Assembly (NCBI RefSeq): GCF_002088975.1
Contig: NZ_NCST01000072.1
Location: forward strand, 60,131-124,130
Length of the DNA: 64,000 nt
From: Henriciella aquimarina
Lineage (GTDB): Bacteria; Pseudomonadota; Alphaproteobacteria; Caulobacterales; Hyphomonadaceae
Direction of reading: 5' to 3'
Shown here: positions 58,707-64,000 of the stretch, in pieces
How the letters are laid out: every line of letters starts with the position of its first letter
Numbering within the stretch: the stretch's first letter is position 1
Program-made: the position numbers and the translations under genes
Notes under the pieces: model-generated
The model's database searches: none
Told to the model about the DNA's origin: nothing
The model's input: only the letters and a program-made list of their open reading frames with translations

Positions 58707-59072
58707 TCAGCTTTGGAAGAGATTGCCCTGTCCGTCAATCAGCTCTGCAGCGATGCTGCGCACCCGCGACAGGGCGTCTTCCCGCGTCTCTTCGGAAAGT
58801 GACGCTTTTTCAAGGAGTTCGACGAGGTCCACGATCCGGGCGAGCGCCTGTTTCAGCGCGGTTGCCGACTCCCGCATGGCGTCGGCCTGGATCTGCACCT
58901 GTTCGTCGCGCAGCATTTCGGCCGTGCTGCGGCGGGTATCCTCCAGCAGGGCGGCAAGCTCCGACACGCTGATCGAGATGCGGTCGTCATCCTCCGTAGA
59001 CGTCGTGTCCGGCGCCTCGAAATCGCTGCGGAAATCGAACGGGGTGACGGATTTGACGGGGCGCGCGCTCAT
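58707..59072 (-). CDS. flbE: FliH-like flagellar export protein (FlbE)
   Basis: 121 residues. Predicted extended helix with acidic/basic alternation (ISVSELAALLEDTRRSTAEMLRDEQVQIQADAMRESATALKQALARIVDLVELLEKASLSEETREDALSRVRSIAAELI). Position between fliG and fliN matches flbE of Caulobacter, a FliH homologue. Low sequence specificity, so the call rests mostly on context. The start overlaps fliG's stop by 4 bp. Confidence 0.75.
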   Translation of the reverse strand: MSARPVKSVTPFDFRSDFEAPDTTSTEDDDRISISVSELAALLEDTRRSTAEMLRDEQVQIQADAMRESATALKQALARIVDLVELLEKASLSEETREDALSRVRSIAAELIDGQGNLFQS

Positions 59073-60016
59073 TCGATGAGTTCGTCCTCTTCGTCATTGG
59101 CCGCCAGGATGTCGCCGCGCCGGGCCAGCGAGCGGGCAATGCCGGTAATCTCCTGCCGGGCCGCCTCGACCTCCGAGCGCCGCGTGGGGCCAAGCGCCTC
59201 GATATCCGAGACGAGCAGGCTGCCGGCGCGCTGGGTCATGTTCTGCAGGAAGACGTCCCGGGTGGCAGGTTTGGCGCCCTTCAAAGCGGTCGCCAGGACC
59301 GCCCGGTCGACGCGCGAAAGTATGGTTTGTATCGCGGCCGGATTCAGGGTGGAGAGGTCGTCAAAAGTAAACATCAGCGCGCGCACGCGGGCCTGACTGC
59401 CGGGCTCTTTCTGCTCAAGGGAGGCGATCAGTGCCTGCTCGGCGCGCGGGTCCATCTGGTCGAAGATCCGGGCGACGGCTTCATGGCCGTCACTGCGCGT
59501 GCGGGCCGGGCCGGTGGTGACGAGGTCCTTCAGGGCCGTCTCGATCACCTTCAGGGCCGGGGCGCGCACCCATCCGAGATGGAGCAGGCGGCGAAGCGCC
59601 TCGGTCGCGGCCCCGCGGGGCAGGGCGCGCACGGTCTGGGCGGCCGTGTCCGGATCGAGCCGGGACAGGATGACGGCGATCACCTGCGGGTTCTCATGTT
59701 CGATGTTCCGCGCCAGCACCGCCGGATCCAGGCTCGAGAGCCGCGACCAGAGCGAGGCCGCCGGCGTGGTCTGGTCGGGCTTTGAGCCCTCGCGCAGGGC
59801 GGAGACAAGCGCCTGGCTTTCGGCCGGCACGGTGTCCCCTGTCTGCGCGGAGCCTTGCATGGACATGATGGCGCCCAGCTGGTCGGCCTCTTCCGTGGAC
59901 AGTTCAGCCCAGACACCCGAGGCGGATGGGCCCAGTTCGCGCATCAGACGCGCAGCGCGCAGCATACCGGGCGAAGCGGAGGGGGCGGACGGATTGGCCA
60001 GGGCGGGCAGGCTCAT
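59069..60016 (-). CDS. fliG: flagellar motor switch protein FliG
   Basis: 315 residues. FliG N, middle and C domains: AARLMRELGPSASGVWAELSTEEADQLGAIM, NPQVIAVILSRLDPDTAAQTVRALP, and VLATALKGAKPATRDVFLQNMTQRAGSLLVSDIEALGPTRRSEVEAARQEITGIARSLARRGDI. FliG couples the MS ring to torque generation. Overlaps fliF (start) and flbE (end) by 4 bp. Confidence 0.93.
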   Translation of the reverse strand: MSLPALANPSAPSASPGMLRAARLMRELGPSASGVWAELSTEEADQLGAIMSMQGSAQTGDTVPAESQALVSALREGSKPDQTTPAASLWSRLSSLDPAVLARNIEHENPQVIAVILSRLDPDTAAQTVRALPRGAATEALRRLLHLGWVRAPALKVIETALKDLVTTGPARTRSDGHEAVARIFDQMDPRAEQALIASLEQKEPGSQARVRALMFTFDDLSTLNPAAIQTILSRVDRAVLATALKGAKPATRDVFLQNMTQRAGSLLVSDIEALGPTRRSEVEAARQEITGIARSLARRGDILAANDEEDELIE

Positions 60017-60687
60017 GATGAACGCTCCTCTGCCATCCAGGTGCGAAGGATCCGGGCGGTCTCCTGCGGATTGTCGCGAGCGAGACGGCGGGCTTCTGTC
60101 TGGCTGTCCTCGTCCTCCGAGCGCTCCGGCATGGGAACGGCCCGCAGGATGGGGGGCTCATTCTCGCCGCGGCGCTCAGGCCGGGGGGCGGCAGGGGCCT
60201 CTTCGCGTTTGTCGGCGCGGCGTCCGAAGACAAGCAGGCCCGCCAGAAGCGCGCAGACCGCGCCGAGGAGACCAAGTTCGATCAAGCCGGACTGTTGCAG
60301 GCCGCCCGTGGTGCCCGGCGCGAAGGCAAAGGGCTGGATGTCGAGGCGGTCGCGCGTGGCGTCGAAGCCGGCCGCAGCTTCCAGGATGGTGGTGATGCGG
60401 GCCGTGGTCCCGGCGCCGAGCTCTGTACTGGCTTGGCCGGTGTCGACGAGCAGGAGATAGGTGCGGGCCCCGTCGGCGGCGGTGTGCGTGGCCATGCGGA
60501 CGGTGTCGCGGCCAAGGACGGGTTCGATCAGCGAGGTGAGGCGGGCGAGTTCCGGCGTCGTGGCGGCCGGGTCAGCCGGGCGGTCGAGCAGCAGGGTATT
60601 GCCCCGCCAGACCAAAAGGCACGCAGCCAGACAGAACGCGAGAAGCGCTGCCAGCTGCGTGCCTTGGGGCATTCTGGACTTTGTCAC
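60013..60687 (-). CDS. fliF: short FliF-like MS-ring protein
   Basis: 224 residues, versus about 530-570 for typical FliF. Layout: TM1 about 10-27; periplasmic RBM3-like domain about 44-123 ending ITTILEAAAGFDATRDRLDIQPFAFAP; TM2 about 134-154; cytoplasmic tail with the FliG-binding C-terminus (ARRLARDNPQETARILRTWMAEE). RBM1, RBM2 and the beta-collar appear absent. Position next to fliG and the tail support FliF. Start is GTG at 60687 with GAGG upstream; the ATG at 60672 is the alternative. Confidence 0.78.
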   Translation of the reverse strand: MTKSRMPQGTQLAALLAFCLAACLLVWRGNTLLLDRPADPAATTPELARLTSLIEPVLGRDTVRMATHTAADGARTYLLLVDTGQASTELGAGTTARITTILEAAAGFDATRDRLDIQPFAFAPGTTGGLQQSGLIELGLLGAVCALLAGLLVFGRRADKREEAPAAPRPERRGENEPPILRAVPMPERSEDEDSQTEARRLARDNPQETARILRTWMAEERSS

Positions 60688-60712
60688 TGATATCGCCTCG
60701 TCTGATCGCTGT

Positions 60713-60735
60713 CTGTCATGTGAAATGCATGACAG
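60713..60735. promoter_or_regulatory. palindrome upstream of fliF
   Basis: CTGTCATG-N7-CATGACAG, a perfect 8+7+8 inverted repeat 25 bp upstream of the fliF start codon. A CtrA-like pair (TAAA-N7-TTAA, 60764-60778) lies further upstream. Confidence 0.5.
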
Positions 60736-60763
60736 GGTCAGGCCAGACTTAGGCGGATCAGCG

Positions 60764-60778
60764 TAAACGGCGCTTTAA
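60764..60778. promoter_or_regulatory. candidate CtrA box upstream of fliF
   Basis: TAAA-CGGCGCT-TTAA, one base from the TTAA-N7-TTAA consensus, about 80 bp before the fliF start. Confidence 0.45.
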
Positions 60779-60824
60779 CGATAGCGTCGGGCGCCGGAGA
60801 TGGAGTGCCATATGCCGAAGAGGG

Positions 60825-61097
60825 TCAAGCGCGATATTGCTGAAGGCGGGTGGTGCGAAGGCCTTTGGCGCCGTGGCGGTCGTAAAGCTTCGACCAGCCA
60901 TTCAGCTCTTCCTCGGTCAGCGCATAGCGCTCGCAGGCCTCCGACTTGGTCAGGAGGCCCCCCCGGACCGCCGCGACGACTTCGGCCTTGCGGCGAGTCA
61001 CCCAGCGGCTGATCCCGGGGGGAGGGAGGTCTTCCCGTGTCATCGGCTGCCCGTCAGGGCCCTTCACGCTCAAAGTTCTAGCATTCTGCTGCGCCAT
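60825..61097 (-). CDS. sciP: CtrA inhibitor SciP
   Basis: 90 residues, matching SciP length. The conserved core reads SVKGPDGQPMTREDLPPPGISRWVTRRKAEVVAAVRGGLLTKSEACERYALTEEELNGWSKLYDRHGAKGLRTTRLQQYR (DUF1153 helix-turn-helix). SciP blocks CtrA-dependent activation, limiting it to part of the cell cycle. ATG 61097 has GGTGGA upstream. Location beside fliF matches the Caulobacter arrangement. Confidence 0.95.
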   Translation of the reverse strand: MAQQNARTLSVKGPDGQPMTREDLPPPGISRWVTRRKAEVVAAVRGGLLTKSEACERYALTEEELNGWSKLYDRHGAKGLRTTRLQQYRA

Positions 61098-61170
61098 GAA
61101 ATCCACCATTATTAGCGGTTGATGCCGTGAACGCTTCTGCGTCCATGGATCCATGTCTACAGCAGGCATC

Positions 61171-61185
61171 TTAAATGAGGTTTCA
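61171..61185. promoter_or_regulatory. candidate CtrA box upstream of sciP
   Basis: TTAA-ATGAGGT-TTCA, one base from TTAA-N7-TTAA, 74-88 bp before the sciP start. Confidence 0.4.
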
Positions 61186-61305
61186 GCAGGACCGGTGAGT
61201 TTTCATGAAAATTCAAAACGGTCTTGCCCACCCCGTTAAGTCGGCGTTCGCAAACCTGTCCCGGCCTGATGCAAGTGTGCTGAAACTGTACAAGTTTATA
61301 CGATT

Positions 61306-62484
61306 TTAGGCCGAAACCCGGGCGTCTGCGGGGATGGTGGAGGCAATAAAGCCGCCCCCCATTACACGAGTTTCATGAGAAAAATCGTACAGGACGCACG
61401 CCTGGCCCTTCGCCACCCCTTCTTCAGGTATATCGAAATAAACCGCAGGTTCATTTTCCTGCCAGCCAAGCCGCGCCGGCAACGGATCGCGCGTCGAGCG
61501 GACCCGCGCCAGAACCGGGCGGCCCTCGTCGCAGGCCGCCTCGAGCGTGCCTTCGCCGAGCCAGTTCAGCTCTTCCATGCCGAGCCCGGCCGTCAGCAGC
61601 GCTTCGCGCGGGCCGACGATCACCCGGCGGGTAGCCGCGTCGATCTTCACGACGAAGAGCGGGTCGCCCGTCGCGATGCCGAGCCCGCGGCGCTGGCCGA
61701 TCGTGTAATGGATGACGCCCTTGTGCTCGCCCAGTACGCGCCCGTCGAGATGCACAATCTCGCCGCCGCGGCCCGCGCCCGGGCGCAGCTTCTTCACGAC
61801 ATCGGCGTAGGAGCCTTGCGGCACGAAGCAGATGTCCTGGCTGTCGGGCTTGTCGGCGACGGGCAGGTCATACTTTTCGGCCAGCTCGCGCACCTGCGTC
61901 TTCGGCAGGCCGCCGAGCGGAAAGCGCAGGAAGTCCAGCTGCTCGCGCGTGGTGGCGAACAGGAAATAGGACTGGTCGCGCGACGGGTCGGCGGCGCGGT
62001 GCAGCTCGGCCCCGGTCTCGCCCTCGGTGCGGCGGATATAGTGCCCGGTCGCCAGACAGTCGGCGCCAAGCTCCTTCGCGGTGGCGAGGAGGTCCTTGAA
62101 CTTGACCGTCTGATTGCAGCGAATGCAGGGGATCGGGGTTGAGCCGGTCAGATAGGTGTCGGCAAAATCCTCCATCACCTGCTCGCGAAAACGGCTTTCA
62201 TAATCAAGCACATAGTGCGGAATGCCGATGCGGTCGGCGACATTGCGCGCATCATGGATGTCCTGGCCGGCACAGCAGGCGCCCTTCTTCTCGACGGCGG
62301 CGCCGTGATCGTAGAGCTGCAGCGTGATGCCGACGACGTCATAGCCCTCTTCGGCCAGCATCGCGGCCACGACGGAGCTGTCGACGCCACCGGACATGGC
62401 GGCCACAACGCGGGTTTCGGACGGGGGCTTGGCAAAACCAAGCGAGTTCAGCCCGCCGGTGTCGGCGGTCTTCAGATCGGTCAT
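61306..62484 (-). CDS. mnmA: tRNA-specific 2-thiouridylase MnmA
   Basis: 392 residues. PP-loop [18 protein letters not shown], nucleophilic Cys in [13 protein letters not shown], second catalytic Cys in [13 protein letters not shown]. It thiolates U34 of Lys, Glu and Gln tRNAs using a sulfur relay. ATG 62484 has GGAGG 6 nt upstream. Single gene. Confidence 0.97.
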   Translation of the reverse strand: MTDLKTADTGGLNSLGFAKPPSETRVVAAMSGGVDSSVVAAMLAEEGYDVVGITLQLYDHGAAVEKKGACCAGQDIHDARNVADRIGIPHYVLDYESRFREQVMEDFADTYLTGSTPIPCIRCNQTVKFKDLLATAKELGADCLATGHYIRRTEGETGAELHRAADPSRDQSYFLFATTREQLDFLRFPLGGLPKTQVRELAEKYDLPVADKPDSQDICFVPQGSYADVVKKLRPGAGRGGEIVHLDGRVLGEHKGVIHYTIGQRRGLGIATGDPLFVVKIDAATRRVIVGPREALLTAGLGMEELNWLGEGTLEAACDEGRPVLARVRSTRDPLPARLGWQENEPAVYFDIPEEGVAKGQACVLYDFSHETRVMGGGFIASTIPADARVSA

Positions 62485-62728
62485 TCTCATCCTCCAGCGG
62501 GTTCAAGGCCCGAAGCAGAAACAAAGTTTTCAAGCGCGCCATATAGTCGAAACGCGCGCGATTGTCAGGGGCCGGGGCGCAGGGGTGGTTTATGGGGTGA
62601 TCCCCGCTTCGGCTTTTTGGTTTTGATCCCCGCTTCGCGATGGATCCGGCTCAGGGAATCCCTGGTTTGATCCCGTATCGGCGCTGACGCGCCTCACATG
62701 GAGCGCGCTCAGGGCTGCTGCCCGATCA

Positions 62729-62746
62729 CCCCGGCGAAAGCCGGGG
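62729..62746. repeat. REP-type hairpin
   Basis: CCCCGGC-GAAA-GCCGGGG, a 7-bp perfect stem with a GAAA tetraloop, common in alphaproteobacterial intergenic repeats. Confidence 0.6.
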
Positions 62747-62782
62747 CCTCAAGCGATTGAAGCGGTCCGCCTGTGGCCCGGG

Positions 62783-62817
62783 ATCCCGGCCTGCGCCGGG
62801 ATGAGCGGTTTTTTTTT
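62783..62817 (+). repeat. REP-type hairpin followed by T-run
   Basis: ATCCCGGC / GCCGGGAT, 8-bp stem, 4-nt loop, then GAGCGG and TTTTTTTTT. It could act as a weak terminator on the + strand. Confidence 0.5.
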
Positions 62818-62842
62818 GGCCCCGCTCTCCATTTCCCGCGCC

Positions 62843-62902
62843 CGTCCTTCGACTTCGCTCAGGATGAGCGCTATGGCGGTTCCGCTTTTAAGGCCTCATC
62901 CT
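62843..62902. repeat. REP-like palindrome broken by IS110 (copy B)
   Basis: 62843-62874 is the exact inverted copy of 38906-38937. It is followed by 19 unrelated bases and the start of the second arm (CCTCATCCT, 62894-62902), the same loop length as in copy A. The arm then stops: the next bases (TGTCTG) belong to the IS element. The rest of the arm (GAGCCA...) is missing. Confidence 0.85.
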
Positions 62903-63077
62903 TGTCTGTTTGAAGTGTGCGATAGAGGGGTGGCAGGCGAGACCCCGTTCTCATCCTTGATTTGACGGATCGTGGCTCAGCCAGGGGCTCGCCTGCCGGG
63001 TACGACAGTTGTGTCGCCTGAACAGTTGCCAGGGGCGGTGACAGCCGACCCCGTATGACAAGGACAGGATTTTCTTC
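62903..63077 (+). ncRNA. candidate IS110 bridge RNA
   Basis: The stem GGCAGGCGAG (62932-62941)/CTCGCCTGCC (62988-62997), extended by CCCC/GGGG, encloses a loop with CTCATCCT (62950-62957), identical to the target left half plus CT core, and TGGCTCAG (62973-62980), the reverse complement of CT plus the right half GAGCCA. A second structured part follows: CGACA/TGTCG (63003-63016) and GGGG...CCCC (from 63032). Size and position upstream of the transposase fit the IS110 group. Ends of the RNA are inferred. Confidence 0.75.
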
Positions 63078-63998
63078 ATGTCACACCCTGCTCTCGGCGT
63101 CGATATTTCCAAGACGCATCTCGATGTCTTCGATCCGCGTGACGGCTGCTTTCACCGGCTGTCCAATGATGCGGCAGGGCTCGATACCCTCTGTCTGCTG
63201 GCTCCCCCATCCATCGTCTTCGAGGCCACAGGCCCTTATGGCGAAGCGCTCGAACGGGCGATGAGCCAGGCTGGCGTGCGGATGTACCGGGTCAACCCGC
63301 GCCAGGCGCGCGAGTTTGCCCGCGCCTCTGGCGTGCTGGCCAAGACAGACCGTGTCGATGCCCGGCTCCTGTCGGCCATGGCCGGCCAGATCAGCCTGCC
63401 GGTGCACGTCCCACCCGCACCCGGCGTGCAGGTCCTGCGCGAGCTTCACGCCTACCGGCATGATCTTGTTGAAGCCCGAAAAGCCTGTCTCAACCAGCTC
63501 GAACGCTATCGCTGCGGCCCGCTGGTGCGGCGGCTGAAAGCCAGGATCGCAGGCCTGACCCGACAGATCGTCACCATGGACAAGGAGATCGCGGTCCATA
63601 TCGAGGCCGATGACACCCTGGCTGGCCGGGCCCGCCTCATCGCCAGCGAACCGGGCGTCGGACCGGTCACAACCGCAGCCCTGCTCGCCTTCCTGCCAGA
63701 GCTCGGACACCTGGCCCGAAGACCCATCGCAGCCCTTGCAGGCCTTGCTCCCCATGCCCATGAAAGCGGAAGCTTCAGGGGAAAACGCCGGGTCTGGGGC
63801 GGGCGCGCAAGGGTGCGCGAAGCACTCTACCTCGCCGCCCTCTCAGCCTCGCGCCATCACCCAAGGCTCAAGCAGACCTACTGCGCCATGCGAACCGCTG
63901 GAAAACCTCCAAAGCTCGCCCTCATCGCTATCGCCAGAAAACTCCTCACAATCCTCAACGCAAAACTCAGAAAACATGACATCCAATACAGTTGCTGA
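63078..63998 (+). CDS. IS110-family transposase (DEDD recombinase)
   Basis: 306 residues. N-terminal RuvC-like DEDD: Asp9 (GVDISKTHLDV), Glu49 (VFEATGPYG), Asp91 and Asp94 (AKTDRVDARLL). C-terminal Transposase_20 domain: ASEPGVGPVTTAALLAFLPELG and ALAGLAPHAHESGSFRGKRRVWGGRARVREALYLAAL, with the catalytic serine likely in ESGSFRGKR. The gene is intact, without a frameshift, so it could be active. Recombination guided by a bridge RNA is established for this family. Confidence 0.95.
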   Translation: MSHPALGVDISKTHLDVFDPRDGCFHRLSNDAAGLDTLCLLAPPSIVFEATGPYGEALERAMSQAGVRMYRVNPRQAREFARASGVLAKTDRVDARLLSAMAGQISLPVHVPPAPGVQVLRELHAYRHDLVEARKACLNQLERYRCGPLVRRLKARIAGLTRQIVTMDKEIAVHIEADDTLAGRARLIASEPGVGPVTTAALLAFLPELGHLARRPIAALAGLAPHAHESGSFRGKRRVWGGRARVREALYLAALSASRHHPRLKQTYCAMRTAGKPPKLALIAIARKLLTILNAKLRKHDIQYSC

Positions 63999-64000
63999 GC

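Larger units (their letters stand above)
62485..62842. other. intergenic region with REP-type repeats
   Basis: Non-coding. It has a 14-bp direct repeat TGATCCCCGCTTCG (62598-62611, 62624-62637), and two GC palindromes listed separately. No gene seen. Confidence 0.7.
62903..64000 (+). mobile_element. IS110-family insertion sequence (left end to window edge)
   Basis: Left end inferred at 62903 from the abrupt end of REP copy B after the CT core dinucleotide. 175 non-coding bases (candidate bridge RNA) precede the 306-residue DEDD transposase. The transposase stop is 2 bp from the window edge, so the right end is not seen. Confidence 0.82.

Noticed and set aside
60800..60824. sigma-54 promoter before fliF
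   Set aside because: A TGGCAC word occurs on the minus strand, but the -12 element (TTGC) is absent at the right distance.

Overview
This 64 kb window comes from a GC-rich alphaproteobacterial chromosome. Its gene content points to the Caulobacterales, most likely a Hyphomonadaceae relative (inference). The evidence is a full-length CtrA, a SciP (CtrA inhibitor) next to a fliF-fliG-flbE-fliN cluster, GANTC sites of the CcrM type upstream of ctrA, several TonB-dependent receptors and many short 4-bp operon overlaps. No rRNA, tRNA or CRISPR was seen. Coding density is high; only two gene-free stretches exceed 300 bp (upstream of dnaK, and the REP/IS region near the right edge).

Layout. 0-5 kb: HxlR regulator divergent from a SnoaL-like/SDR pair, then ispH, a lipoprotein and argS. 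5-16 kb: small hypothetical proteins, an alpha/beta hydrolase preceded by a coupled 30-codon ORF, a thioesterase, a Zur-like Fur protein divergent from ompW, a beta-hydroxylase, an acyl-CoA dehydrogenase, a rhomboid protease, a degenerate-Nudix regulator with an HD hydrolase, and an amidohydrolase/MarR pair with two matching operators. 16-20 kb: an iron/heme locus (DUF6607-like protein divergent from a HutA-like TonB receptor, Fur box between). 19-34 kb: pirin, KAS III, lipoproteins, tag, ygfZ, a dihydroorotase-like enzyme, an M20 peptidase, a K+ channel, a feruloyl-CoA synthase-like ligase and a ThDP enzyme. 34-44 kb: methyltransferase, second TonB receptor, SDR, hemW-rdgB, DUF2975/HTH pair, CreA, DODA dioxygenase and truncated hemoglobin. 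44-53 kb: rph, an MFS transporter, and the heat-shock genes hrcA-grpE and dnaK (with a sigma-32-like promoter). 53-62.5 kb: MscS channel, nitronate monooxygenase, ctrA, flhG-like, flhF-like, fliN, flbE, fliG, a very short fliF, sciP and mnmA. 62.5-64 kb: REP-type palindromes and an IS110-family element.

Most notable: the IS110 element has broken a REP-like palindrome whose intact twin lies at 38.9 kb. The 175 nt between its inferred left end and the transposase start can fold into a stem-enclosed loop carrying an 8-nt segment identical to the left half of the target plus the CT core, and a second 8-nt segment that is the reverse complement of the CT core plus the right half. That is the architecture of an IS110 bridge RNA, and here the guide-target match can be read directly from the sequence. 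Also notable: the MS-ring protein FliF is only 224 residues and seems to keep just the two membrane helices, an RBM3-like domain and the FliG-binding tail; the adjacent FlhF-like protein has lost its G1 lysine and G3 motif; and near-consensus CtrA boxes lie upstream of ctrA, sciP and fliF.
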